Below are positions 22,291 to 33,580 of a DNA stretch of 64,000 bases, in pieces. The translations under genes and the position numbers were made by a program. Numbering within the stretch: position 1 is the first letter of the stretch; every line of letters starts with the position of its first letter. Location of the stretch: NCBI GenBank assembly GCA_021234155.1, contig JAJEKV010000009.1, forward strand, positions 13,336,546 through 13,400,545, read 5' to 3'. Origin of the DNA: Isoetes taiwanensis (Eukaryota > Streptophyta > Lycopodiopsida > Isoetales > Isoetaceae). Below the pieces are notes generated by a model that worked only from the letters and a program-made list of their open reading frames with translations, was not told the DNA's origin and did no database searches.

Positions 22291-24293
22291 CTGAAGGAGC
22301 CATACCAGAAGAAGATTTTGATGAAGACGAGGCTAAGGAATTTTGCCCCATATTAGTCATAAATGCATCACAAGAGGAAGCAACTAATGAAGTCATTATC
22401 AACAAACATGGCCAGCAAAGGACTCTGTTTGTGGGAGACCTCTTTGATACACAAAACAAAGAAGAAATCACCAAATTCTTTGAAGAAAGAAGTGATGTGT
22501 TTGCTTGGGATTACTCTGAACTCATTGGTATTAAAGAAGAGGTATGTCAATTTGAGATCAAAATCAAAGAGGGAGGTAAACCTGTTTTTCAAAAATTAAG
22601 AAGGATCAATGCTTCACTTTTAGATCTAATTAAAGATGAATTGCATAAGATGTTGGATGCAGGTGTTATTGTGGAAATTATTAATCCTGAATGGGTGTCA
22701 TGCATTGTTCCAGTTGAAAAGAAGAATGGTGCTTTGAGAATCTGCATAGATTATCGAGACCTAAACAAAGCTACCATAAAAGATTGTTATCCTTTGCCTT
22801 TTCTAGAAGAAATTCTGTATGCCGTTGCACGGAAAGACATGTATTCATTTTTAGATGGTTTTTCAGGGTTTAATCAGATCTGCATCAAAGAGGAGGATCA
22901 GCCAAAGACTTCATTTATCACTCCCTGGGGCACATATGCTATGAAAAGAATGCCATTTGGTTTAATGAATGCTCCAGCTACCTTCCAAAGGGCAATGGAT
23001 GTTATTTTCAAATCAATGTCTGCTGAAGAGTTCAGGGTGTATCTAGATGATCTTTGTCTAGGCTCCCATCCTACTAATCATGTGGAATTACTTGCAAAGA
23101 TTTGTTCTCTATGCAGGAGTTTAGGAGTTAATCTAAATCCAAAAAAATGCATCTTTTTTGCATCAAAAGGGCAGCTCTTAGGACATGAAGTATCCAACCA
23201 AGGTATTCAAGTTGCTCAAGATAAGATTGAAGCCCTAAAAAAGCTAGCACCTCCCAAGAATCTAAAGCAGGTTAAGAGTTTCATTGGTATGACAAGTTTC
23301 CTTATGATGTATATTCCAAATTTTGCTCATATTTTGAGTCCCATTTCTAAGTTGACAAGGGTAGTTAAGTTTTCTAAGTCTGAGAGCAAGCATATACCTA
23401 TCACATGGACTTCAGAATGCCAAGAGACTTTTGACTTTCTCATTTTATCCATATGTGAAGTCACACTTTTGAAGAAACCAGATTTGAACATGCCATTTGA
23501 AGTTTATATCACTGTTACTAAAAAGGCCATAGGTTTAGCCAATTTGCAGGATAAACATACTATAGTATTTGCAAGCAAACAATGGTCTGCCCTTGAAGAA
23601 AGATACACTAGGATGGAAAAGAGTGCTGCTGCACTCATGTTTCTTATTAATAGACAAGGACATTTGTTTCTGAAAAGTCAAGTCCAAGTCTACATGAAGC
23701 AAAACCCAATGGGTTTGCTATTTGGTAAGACAACCAAAAAGCCAAAGATCCAGAGATGGGCTTGTAAGTTGCAAAGTTATGATATTTCTGTAAAAGAGTT
23801 GCGTTTGGTACGAAGTCCTAGCCTCTACTTGCCTTACATATTTTTTGACCATGAAGATGAGTTGGACACTACTGACACCTCACTTGCAGTGGCACATTTA
23901 GAGATAACTCAAGGAGACCAAGCCAAGGGAGGATGGCAGCAACCTATTAGAGACTTTTTACAATATGGGATCATCTCTTCAAGCGTTACACCAAGCCAGA
24001 AAAGGAGACTCAAAGACAAATGCAGACAATTCAAGTTGGTTGACAATGTTTTGTGCAAAGTCAACCAAGATGGAATCTTGTTGAGGTGTGTAGATGAAGA
24101 TGAGTCTGTTCTAATTATCAGGGAAATGCATAAAGGTATCTGTGGAGGACATTTTGCTAGGGATACTACAGCAAAAAAGATTCTCAGGTCTGGATATTAC
24201 TGGCCTACTATTTTTAGAGATTGCTATGAGATCATAAAGACTTGCCATCAATGCCAGATTTTTAGCAAAAGAATTTTATTACCAGTGCCATGA
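22185..24293 (+). CDS. pol: Pol: reverse transcriptase, degenerate RNase H, integrase zinc domain
   Basis: This 702-codon frame holds the end of the aRNH (residues about 1-40), then a Ty3/gypsy reverse transcriptase. RT motifs are GVIVEIINPEWVSCIVPV, RICIDYRDLNKAT, FLDGFSGFNQI, KRMPFGLMNAPATFQRAMD and the catalytic VYLDD (residues 285-289). The gypsy RNase H follows. Where family members have DAS it reads ITVTKKAIG, and where they have TDH it reads YMKQ; only the EK(S) glutamate remains. It therefore looks catalytically dead. The frame ends with the HHCC integrase zinc region (H...H...CHQC, residues about 646-692). The stop TGA overlaps the next ATG. The RT itself has no internal break. Confidence 0.92.
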   Translation: MGMLVHFTSWKITHVPREQNWEADALCRDTLMTYLSEGAIPEEDFDEDEAKEFCPILVINASQEEATNEVIINKHGQQRTLFVGDLFDTQNKEEITKFFEERSDVFAWDYSELIGIKEEVCQFEIKIKEGGKPVFQKLRRINASLLDLIKDELHKMLDAGVIVEIINPEWVSCIVPVEKKNGALRICIDYRDLNKATIKDCYPLPFLEEILYAVARKDMYSFLDGFSGFNQICIKEEDQPKTSFITPWGTYAMKRMPFGLMNAPATFQRAMDVIFKSMSAEEFRVYLDDLCLGSHPTNHVELLAKICSLCRSLGVNLNPKKCIFFASKGQLLGHEVSNQGIQVAQDKIEALKKLAPPKNLKQVKSFIGMTSFLMMYIPNFAHILSPISKLTRVVKFSKSESKHIPITWTSECQETFDFLILSICEVTLLKKPDLNMPFEVYITVTKKAIGLANLQDKHTIVFASKQWSALEERYTRMEKSAAALMFLINRQGHLFLKSQVQVYMKQNPMGLLFGKTTKKPKIQRWACKLQSYDISVKELRLVRSPSLYLPYIFFDHEDELDTTDTSLAVAHLEITQGDQAKGGWQQPIRDFLQYGIISSSVTPSQKRRLKDKCRQFKLVDNVLCKVNQDGILLRCVDEDESVLIIREMHKGICGGHFARDTTAKKILRSGYYWPTIFRDCYEIIKTCHQCQIFSKRILLPVP

Positions 24294-25213
24294 ACCCTAT
24301 CATATCTCCAGGACCTTTTCAGATTTGGGGGCTAGATTATATTGGCCCCATTAATCCTTCTTCTGCAGGTCAGCATCAACATATCATTGTGGCCACAGAT
24401 TATTTTACCAAGTGGGCAGAAGCCATACCCCTGAGGCAGGCTAATGCCCTCACAACTGCAAGGTTTCTACATGAATATGTTTGTGCTAGGTTTGGCATTC
24501 CTCTCCAGTTGCATTCTGATAGGGGTACACATTTTGTTAATGAAGTCATTGCTAACTTGTTGAGCATTTTGAAGGTCAAGCATACCAAAAGTTCTTCATA
24601 TTATCCTCAAGGTAATGGGCAAGCTGAAGCTACTAACAAAATGTTGAAAAGTATCCTGCAGAAGACAGTTGAGATCAATAAGAGGGATTGGCATGTCAAA
24701 ATAGTGGATGCACTTTGGGCTTATAGAGTCACTATCAAAGCAGCTACAAATCATACACCTTTCAATTTGGTTTATGGCATAGAGGCAGTTTTACCAGTAG
24801 AACTCGAGTTGCCTTCTTTGAGGTTAGCTCATAAATTATGCTTTCCTTTTGAACATGCCTTGCAGGAAAGATTGGATGCCTTGTTACATTTAGATGAATA
24901 TAGAATGGAAGCTGAGAACACTAATTTGTTGAAAAAGGCTAAAGATCTGGCTGCATTCAAATCTGCACATAGAATACAGGGTACTTTTAGGAAGGGAGAG
25001 CTTGTCCTCAAGTGGAATAAGTCAAAGGAAGATTCAGCTGGCGAATTTGATAATATTTGGGAAGGACCCTTTGTAGTTTTAGAATCTGCAGGTACCAACT
25101 CTTATTGGCTACAAGAGGTTGCTTCAGGAATGCTATTACCAAATCCTATCAACATCCTGCACTTGAAAAGGTATTGGGACCAGCATGCTTGCTTGTCCCT
25201 CTTTTTACACTAA
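24290..25213 (+). CDS. Integrase catalytic core and C-terminus
   Basis: This 307-codon frame continues pol after a frame change at 24290. The DDE triad is present: D16 in WGLDYIGP, D77 in LHSDRGTHF and E113 in QGNGQAEATNK, with 35 residues between the last two. The C-terminal part has the GPFVVLE and LHLKRYW motifs of gypsy integrases. No chromodomain follows, which agrees with Tat rather than chromovirus affiliation. Integrase joins the cDNA to host DNA and makes the 5-bp duplication seen here. Confidence 0.92.
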   Translation: MNPIISPGPFQIWGLDYIGPINPSSAGQHQHIIVATDYFTKWAEAIPLRQANALTTARFLHEYVCARFGIPLQLHSDRGTHFVNEVIANLLSILKVKHTKSSSYYPQGNGQAEATNKMLKSILQKTVEINKRDWHVKIVDALWAYRVTIKAATNHTPFNLVYGIEAVLPVELELPSLRLAHKLCFPFEHALQERLDALLHLDEYRMEAENTNLLKKAKDLAAFKSAHRIQGTFRKGELVLKWNKSKEDSAGEFDNIWEGPFVVLESAGTNSYWLQEVASGMLLPNPINILHLKRYWDQHACLSLFLH

Positions 25214-25402
25214 AAAGTTCAAAGATCTATAGTAGGTTTAGAGTAGTTAGATCAATTTGACTTTTGAGCACATTACTTTGATAAGTTAGTTTTATGTTTG
25301 TAGGTTGGGCTGACCAGATGACAGTATAAGTGATCCCAAGAAGAGAATGATTACTGATGTTTTACCAAGTGTCATATGCAGGAGCATCTTTTTTCCATCT
25401 CT

Positions 25403-25525
25403 ATTGATCTGTCCTAAGTGGTCCTGCTACCCATTTAGACTTCTTACTCTTGCTTTCATTCCCAGAAAAGCACTCTGCACTTTAGCTTCACCACCATAGC
25501 AGAGCTGCAAGGATTTGAGATTAAC
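25403..25525 (+). repeat. About 120-bp direct repeat, copy 1
   Basis: The block from GATCTGTCCTAAGTGG to GCAGAGCTGCAAGG recurs at 29863-29985 with roughly 15 percent differences by eye. The two copies bracket LINE 2. They are too long and diverged to be its target duplication, so they probably form an old duplication in the element's 3' non-coding region. Confidence 0.75.
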
Positions 25526-25565
25526 TAGTTTGTGTGTTTCCATGGCAGGTGCACCCTTTCTCCAT

Positions 25566-28500
25566 CTATATATATATTTTTTTTTATTGAAGTCAATATA
25601 TATATTTAAGAAAGTATAAAAGGTACAGAAAAAACTTTTTACAGGGAAGTTTAACCCAGGAATAGATAGAAGGGTGAGGATCCCTCCTAGCTATTATAAG
25701 TAAAAAATTTTAACACTTATAACAAAATTAGATAGATATATGTCTATTAATAGTTCAGGGTGAGATATTTCTGATTGATCCATCGGATAAGAGTTCCCTT
25801 TTTAGTAACAGGATCTGAGATTCAGATTAGTGGTCTTCCTCATTTTCCCCTTAACAGATATGCTCAAGGTGCAGAATATGCATCCACAGGACCCTGCTTT
25901 CGACATGTTGTATCTTCCCTTAGCATCTTTTGCCCTGCATATCGAAGCTCTTCTGATATCCATATTCTGATCACAGCAGCAGTCGCACATATAGGGTTCT
26001 TCATGGCCGAGAACATTTGGTGATCCGAATACTCTGGTCCACTCTTTATTTGCATCCAGCTTGATCTTCTTCCACTTGATTCTTCTCATCAGCAGAAATA
26101 TTTTTCCTGTAAATAAGAGGCCCATTAGTTTGATAATCCTTCAAGAATCCAATCAACATCATATTTGATTTGTCTAATTACTCCCTCCGGATGTATAATA
26201 TCATAGTTAAAAACAAATTTATTTCTCCCCTTCCAAATTCTCCATAGGAGGATATAGATCCTCCAATCAGTTGGGTTATTCGGAAGGAAGAAATTCAGAT
26301 AGCTGAGGGAGGATAGATCATATCCTAGGTAGGCTGAGGCCAACTCCAGAATCCACTCAGCCCAGATGCAGGTTCTGAAAAAATGGTTTTCATCCTCCCT
26401 GTTTGCCATACATCTGATGCATATGTCCGATTCAGCCATATGGAGTTTATGCCTCTTCATGTTTGTAGCCAGAGCCTTATGCCAAAGCTGCCACATGAAA
26501 GACTTGATTTTTGGGAAAATCGGGCTGGACCACATGAAAGTGAGGTTCCTTCTACATCTGTCTAGATCAGTTTGCCACTTTCTGTGGATGGTAATTTCCT
26601 GATTCCTCATCAAATACCTGTAAGCATTCCTAACTGTAAAAGTCAACAAACTGTTATGATTCCAGTTTATACCATCCATGGACCAAATGCCATAAGTCAA
26701 AGTGGTACATATATTATTATACAAAAACTTGCATTCCTCGCCTTCTTCAGCCAAGAGAGAGCTCTCAAAGGGAATCAGGCCTTGATCATTGAACATATTA
26801 TGCACATAAATAATACCTTTAGAGCTCCATTTCCTAACCTGGTCTGGAAAATGACAGGCTAAGCACAAGTTTTCATTATTAGTAATCAGAGCAGGATTCC
26901 AAAAGATAGGTTGATCCATAGACAGGCCCTCTTTCCAATTATACATACTTCTAACCTGAGTCCATGCCCTGATCCATTTCTTCAGAATGCCAGGAGTAGA
27001 ATTGGGAATGGTAAAGGGAAAATATATAGAATGGGGGAGATGCATTTTGATATTCCTCCACCCAAAAGGATGACACTTGTTTATGTAGTGCTGAATGATA
27101 ATGGATATAGGATGATTGATAAGCCCATAAGCAGCTTTAAAAAAATATTTAGCTGTGAGTGCAATCCCTTGCTTCTCTATATTGATAACTCCTAAACCAC
27201 CATCCTTCTTTTTTTTACAGCACTCTTCCATGGATACAGGTGTCTAACACCTTTTGTTCTGACCAGAAGCAATGAATCTCCCAATTATACCCTGGAGCCT
27301 TGAAGAGACCTTCTTAGGAGCAAGAATAACAGATGATTGATAAACGTGTGAAGATGCAATGACAAAATTAGCTATGATGGCCCTTCCATTTTTAGACAGA
27401 TACTTAGAGTTAAGGCTGTCAACCTTTCTCTGAAATTTCTCAATAATCCCATCCCAGATATCTGAGGGGCTACTTTTAATAGCAAAGGGGATCCCAAGAA
27501 TCTTGGATTTTAAAGTAGGGGGGTCATACTTACAGTCAAGGAGGGTGGCTGTTTGCCCTCCTTTTACCTGGTCTCTTGCCATCACCCTTGATTTAGTTCG
27601 ATTGATCTTGCAACCGGATGCTACTCCAAACTGGTCCAGAATTGCCTTAGTATTAATGATCGAGTTTTCATCCATAGAGACCATGAGAAACGTATCGTCT
27701 GCAAAATGCCCATTAAGAATTTGATCCATAATGTTATTGCTAGGCAGAGAAAGCCCTTGGACCATGTTAGTATTCTTGGCCTCCTCAAGTCTGCTATGCA
27801 AAGCCTCCATCACAATTAGGAACAAGAAAGGGGCTAATGGACAGCCCTGTTTCACCCCCTTTCTCAGAGGGAAGAAAGGGCTGCACTCCCCATTAATTAG
27901 AACAGAGGAACGAGAATTATTCAAAATAGCATAAAAAATATTTATTACCTCCTCAGAGAAGCCAAGAGCATTGCAACATTGGAGCAGAAAATTCCAGCTT
28001 ACCATATCAAAAGCTTTTGTGATGTCTAACTTGATGAGAGCAATGTCTTGACCAGAATCTTTGGCCCAATTCAAACCTAGAATGGCTGTAACTACATTAT
28101 CTAAAATATATCTGTCCTTCAGGTAAGCTGACTGAGAAGAACTAATAATTTTCTCAAGGACAGGCTTAAGTCTAGCTGCAATGGTACCCGAAATAATTTT
28201 GTAGATCACATTGGAAAGAGAGATCGGTCTGTAATCAGAGAAATTGCTAGGCATATCAATTTTGGGAATAAGAGCAATGAGGCTGGTGTTGATCCTAGCA
28301 TCAAGACATTTCTACATTTTGAACTCATTATCTAAGCTCGTGATGCTATCCCCCAGGATAGGCCAGGCTTTCTTGAAGAATTCAGCTGGCAAGCCATCCG
28401 GCCCAGGCGTTTTCCCATTCTCCATACCTTTAACCATTTGATGTAGCTCATTATTACTGAAAATCTTCTCCAATTCCCTGTTATGCTCATTGATAACCTT

Positions 28501-29790
28501 TGCCTGGAGATTTATAAAATTATTCATGATAGCAGGCTGGCAGTCTTGGTTAGTTCCCATAATATTGGTGAAATGCATGGCTGCAGCTCTCTTGATGTCC
28601 TCTTCCTTGGTAATAGAATCATTTCCCACCAGGATTTCAAAGATGTGATTCTTCTTAGCCCTACCTTTTGCTTTGATAAAGAAAAATTTTGAGTTACACC
28701 TCTCATCTTCCTTGATCTCCCTGATCTTTGACTTAAGCTTCCATCCTCTAGCAATCCTTATCTCCTCTTTTTCTATTTCCTTTCTGATTTGATCCTCTTG
28801 ATCCCTGGGAGCATGAAGAAGGGTTTCTCTAAGATTTCTAAGGTGAGCCATCTTCTGGTAATGAATCTCTTTTCCCCATTCCTTTAGCCAATTCTTGATG
28901 GCCTTTGATACCCTAACCCACCAATCCATCCAGTCAGAGTTACCTGGGGGTTTGGGGTATCTATCTATCACATCTTGGAGCTTAGTCATAAAGTCATTGT
29001 GATCAAGCAGAGTTACATTCAATTTGAAATAAGTTTTTCTATTTCTGCTCTGATCTTGGGTCGAAATTATGATTTTCTGTGGGAAATGATCAGAGGGGGT
29101 TTACCCTTTCATGTTCTCCACTCTGTTGCTGTTATTCCAAAGGTTTTCTGAAAGGTAGAATCTGTCATGAAGACACCAAATGGGGTCCACCCTTTTATCT
29201 GTCCAACTGAAATCATTAGGCTTGGTTCTAGCCAGCACAAGATGATGAGTTTGAATGAGGTTATTCCAAACATTTTTTTCCTGAGGCAACAGAGGCTTGA
29301 AATTCTTATTCCTCATATAATCATTGATCACCATATTCATGTCACCTCCCATTATACATTCATCATACTCAATATTATCTAAACTATCCCTAACTTTTGT
29401 CCAAACCTTAATCCTGTCCCCTGGATTGTTGTAGGCATAAATATTAATGAGTGCTAATCTCACTTTTTTCATGTTGCAGCTAAGAATCTGCCATCTACCC
29501 TCTCTATCACTGACCATATAGGGATCAGTTAAGTCATTATTGTCTCTCCAAATGATGGCAATTCCCGCCGAAGAGTCTTGAGCTGGAATAGACCATAGAC
29601 TGTAGCCACTAGGAAGAGTCTTTCTGATAATATTTTCATGATGAATATCATGAATCTTATGCTCTTGTAAAAAAAGAATATCAGGGTTAAGAGAGAGAAT
29701 ACATACCTTCATACGCTCCCTCTTGATGCTACTATTAATACCTTGGAGATTCCAGGTAATGCAACTCAAAGTTCTGTCCATTAGTATTTA
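25566..29790 (-). mobile_element. LINE 2: L1-type non-LTR retrotransposon, about 4.2 kb
   Basis: This minus-strand LINE lies in the 3' non-coding region of the Tat-like element. The T-rich 25574-25585 stretch is its A tail, after an AT microsatellite. The right end lies just beyond the endonuclease ATG at 29781. I could not find a clear target duplication because the left flank is AT-repeat. Confidence 0.88.
26125..29781 (-). pseudogene. LINE 2 ORF2: endonuclease-RT, one frame with three stops
   Basis: All recognisable segments share one reading frame from ATG 29781 to the stop at 26125, about 1219 codons. They are interrupted only by TAA at 29101-29103, TAG at 28312-28314 and TAG at 27244-27246. 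The endonuclease has TWNLQGIN, LQEHKIHD and INIYAYNNP, plus GGDMN. The reverse transcriptase has YRPISLSNVIYKII, IKLDITKAFDMVSW, KGVKQGCPLAPFLF and the catalytic FADDTF. A C-terminal zinc-knuckle region contains CIRCM, then ENHFFRTC. No frameshift is present, so the copy is younger or less decayed than LINE 1. No ORF1 is present. Confidence 0.92.
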
Positions 29791-29862
29791 TACTTACCTG
29801 TAACCATTCCTCCTTGAATGGTGCTTTTTCTTGGACTGATTCGGCTGGGTCCTGGATAGATC

Positions 29863-29985
29863 ATATTCATCTGTCATAAGTGGTCATGTTATTCATTTAG
29901 ACTTCTTATTCTTGTTTTCATTCCCAAAAAAACACTCTGCACTTCAGCTTCACCATTCATAGCAGAGTTGCAATCTTTGAAGATC
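29863..29985 (+). repeat. About 120-bp direct repeat, copy 2
   Basis: This is the partner of 25403-25525. It is followed by a purine tract AAGGGGAGA at 29987-29995 that could be a polypurine tract. A further 300 bp then separates it from the 3' LTR. A TTTTCTTGTTTTGGC motif is repeated at about 30000 and 30276, suggesting a local duplication near the plus-strand primer. Confidence 0.65.
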
Positions 29986-30293
29986 AAGGGGAGATATACA
30001 TTTTCTTGTTTTGGCGAGATCTCAATACTTGCACAATCACTCCATCCTCATATACTCCACACACCCCATTCACATCACCACCCTATCACACACACTCATT
30101 TTCATCTTTTTCCAACTCACCATATCTCATTCACATCACCCTATCACCACATTCCATCAACACTTGCACTTTATACTTCCACTCCATTATGTTCTCACTT
30201 GGACACCTTGGTACAAAATTGAAGACCCCTCTATGTATTCACTTTTGACATTGTATGGCTTAGCGGACCAGCCATTTTCTTGTTTTGGCAAGA

Positions 30294-32099
30294 TGTTGCC
30301 CCCAAAGGGCAGCATACTATGGTCAATGCATTAAACTAGGTTAAATCATTTTGGAAGACTAGGTCAAAGTTTGGAAGAGCTTGGTAGTCAACATTGATGT
30401 GGAGATCAAAGGATGCTCACCTTCTAGGTCAACAAGTGCTTAAAGTTCATAAGCGGTACTTTATTTGAGGTCAAATGCTTAGTCAAGAATATACCCTAGA
30501 AGAATCTGGGTTATGAAGTTTGGAAGACATTTTTTGAAGTTTGGAAGTTAAAGAGCTTGGAAGACCCCTGTATACATGGCACCAAATCTTGCCTTCTTCT
30601 CTCCCCCATTTCCATACTCATATCTCATTCCCATTTACCTTTTTAACCATTGAAGTCCACCTTCTCATGGCCATAAAATACCATTGTTGGCCTTATCATT
30701 ACTTCTTTTTTTTGCAAATATCCTTAACCCCATTATTTCCTTACCATTGCTTCATAGTTCTTCCATTTCCCCATGGTTCATTTTCCATTTTTCCTATGAA
30801 CACGTGTCCCCATGGTATATCCCTACCTCAAGACCTAAAGATGCCCTAGAATATTCTATGATTCCCTCCCAAGTGTGTAAAATTCCCATGGTCTCAAAAG
30901 TCTTCAAGGATTCCTTGATTATTTTTAGATTTTAGAAAGATCTTTAAAACCATGCTCGAGAATTTCTAAAATGCCAAAATACAGCATATTCTGGGGATAT
31001 ACCCTCAAAAATACGGAATCGTATCGCGCCATTTTCACGAAAAATACGGTCGAGAACCCTAAAACTGAGTTTCCAGCTCAAATCATGCCGGATTTGGCTC
31101 CATTGACCTCGCAACCTACCTATTCTTATCCTCCCGCCCTCTAAGAATCAAATGAACCCATAAATTAAGGCTAAGATTGAGAAATCATTTGAAAACTAAG
31201 CTATATACAGGGGATTCGACAAAAGTACTTTTTTGAAGGCCCAAAAGCGCTCAAATCTGACATTGATCAATGCTAAGCATGATCTAAAGGATTCTTGAAG
31301 TCTCTGAGCACTCCTCGATCAGATTTGCAAAGATTTGATTGATATTATCCTCTAAAATTATTTTATGACCTGAGATTGATATTTTCCAACATTTGAAGTG
31401 TTGAAACACTATTATTCATTACTATTGTGATTTATTTATCTTCATATCAATCAAAATTTGTTGCCAAGTTGAAGAAGTTCTCTCTGATATGATCCTTAAC
31501 AATTTTGTCTTTCAAAAAATTCAACAGTATATCCTCCTATGCTTTCAATTGCTTTTGGTCCAGTTTCCATCAATTCTCGAGATATCTGAGACCTATAGGC
31601 TTTGAAAAAAATCAAAAAATGCCATCCACAACTCAAGTTAGAAAATCTTGCATTCTGTTTTGACTGTTCTTGAATGTGTTTTGCCAAATCTGAGTACAAA
31701 AAAGTGGTCAGAGGCTACAGATTCTTTTTTCTGATCACTGTTTTCCAGTTTGACCTCTATTGACCAATTTTTGACCCCACTTTAAGCTTGAATATCTCTC
31801 AGGATTATGATCTGACTTGGTCAGGGACTGCACCATTGGATTCCTATAACTTTTTTGTGTCAGTTTAAAGCATCTGACCCAAGGATCCAATCCATTATCG
31901 ACTGTTGTATCAATTTGAGTCAAGGTCCCATTTTCTAGAAATGGGAAAGGTATGAAACTCTGAGTTTTTGGATTCTTAAGCAGATTTATCTTGCAAAGAC
32001 TGATCACCTTAAGTGATCTGGAGGTCCTAACCCCAACTTGGGTTCCAACTCAAGTTGGCTCATTGTGGTTGACCTTTGAAGCCAGGTTGAGGGTCAACA
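30294..32099 (+). repeat. 3' LTR of the Tat-like element (1806 bp)
   Basis: It matches the 5' LTR with small changes. Compared with it there is a deletion of about 85 bp at 31700, between short A-runs, and a few indels near 30800 and 30930. It ends TCAACA and is followed by target duplication TGCCC. Confidence 0.92.
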
Positions 32100-32104
32100 T
32101 GCCC

Positions 32105-33580
32105 CCTCATCCACACCCCATACATGTATGCCCATGGGTTCCCCCTTAATCCCCACCGTCTGCTTAAAAGGCAAGGGTCCAGATGATGACAGGTCATGGG
32201 GGACTGATGTATGTAGCATTTGTTGCAGATGTGTAGCCATGGACGGGGACATAAGGCATGGTTCTGAACCGTTGGATGAAAATGGAGGAGCAAATCTTGG
32301 CGGTTGATTCTGAGCAGGGGTTGCAAGGAATGTGTGAGAAAGAGGGGTTTAATTATTGGCCGTTGAAAGTGGATGGGAATTTGGGGCTTTTCATCTCGAT
32401 CGTCCAAGTCGAAGTTGGAGATTAGGGGAACAAGGAACGAGGAATCAGAGCTTCATCGTATTTGCTATGCATTCTTTCTGAGCAGACCTGTGTTTGTATA
32501 TTGCGATCTCGAGCTTTTAGTTATGGTGGTCGGAGTAGGCAGTATTAAATGCGGCTGAGCACGTGGAAGGACATGGCCATGGAAGGGGAATCAGGTAAGG
32601 AAGACTGTGCCTTTTTAAGTGGATCTGGGTGTTAGTGTTCCAGAGTTTTGTTCGGCCTTTTTGTCATAGCTCTATTGTGGCGATTGAAGGTTTGGGCATT
32701 TTGGCGATTGAAGGTTGATTTCTGAATAGGTGGTAGATTTGTGTTAAAGCTAGAGAATTGAGTGTGTTGACAAGTTGAATGCTAAAGAGAAAGAAAGTTG
32801 TTGGTAAGATTGAATTGGAAAGATGTAAGGGATGTATGTTATGTAATTAAATTGAAGACTGTTGGAGTTCAGGATCAATTTAGCAATAGCATGCCAGAGA
32901 AATATAGACCAGTGGGATGCTTGAAATAGTATCAAAGAAATAGTATCCTTGGTCAAGTTATGGTTGGCAAACATAAAGGCATTAGAAAGTAGTTGAGGCT
33001 TGAGGTCTTCTGGATATTTGTGAGGCGGCTCCTTGCTTTCTGAATGGGTGCTAGATTTGTGTTAAAGCTAGAGGATTGAGTGTCTTTGGAAATTTGAAAG
33101 TTCTTGCTAACGTTGAATTGGAAAGATGAAATTGTAAGTGATGTATGTTATAATTAAATTGAAGACTGTTGGAGTTGAGGATCAATTTAATAATAGGACA
33201 GCAGAGAATTCCCATACTCGTCATGGATTTCTTTCATATGGTTGTCAAGTTATCCTTCATTGTGTTGATATATTTGGAAGTAGTCAAAGCTTGAAACTTA
33301 CTTAAATTTGTGAGGGCTAAAATTTAAGGGGACCATTTGTATATTGAGTAGTTTGTTGGATGTTGATGTTGCTTTCTATGTGCAGGGGACGGGTTGGAGA
33401 ATAAGGTTTCGCGAGTGGAATTGGGAGCGTGACGTGCAGTGGAGGGTGGCTGGGTGGATGTCATCTACGTTGTTTGGTAAGGTCATGGTATTTATGAATT
33501 GTCATGAGTAAGTTTGTGCAGTGAGTCTGCTGGTGTGTTAAACATTCTAGGATTTGGGTAGCAGGTAGTAGGTTGCATAT
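32105..33580. other. Leader region before the Helitron Rep gene, with a 170-bp duplication
   Basis: There is no conserved frame. A block at about 32730-32885 (TAGATTTGTGTTAAAGCTAG to GAGTTCAGGATCAATTTAG) recurs at about 33050-33190 with changes. A possible intron runs from donor TCAG|GTAAGG (about 32592) to acceptor GTGCAG|GG (about 33386). The region may be the 5' untranslated part of the Helitron gene; that is inference from position only. Confidence 0.4.

Larger units (their letters stand above)
13996..32099 (+). mobile_element. Tat-like Ty3/gypsy LTR retrotransposon, 18.1 kb with two nested LINEs
   Basis: Two LTRs (13996-15895 and 30294-32099) begin TGTTGCC and end TCAACA. They are flanked by the 5-bp target duplication TGCCC (13991-13995 and 32100-32104). 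Internal order is gag with three CCHC knuckles, protease remnant, archaeal-type RNase H, reverse transcriptase, degenerate gypsy RNase H and DDE integrase without a chromodomain. This fits the non-chromovirus Tat branch of Ty3/gypsy. Removing LINE 1 restores the gag frame exactly. Stops and frame changes show it is no longer autonomous. Confidence 0.93.
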
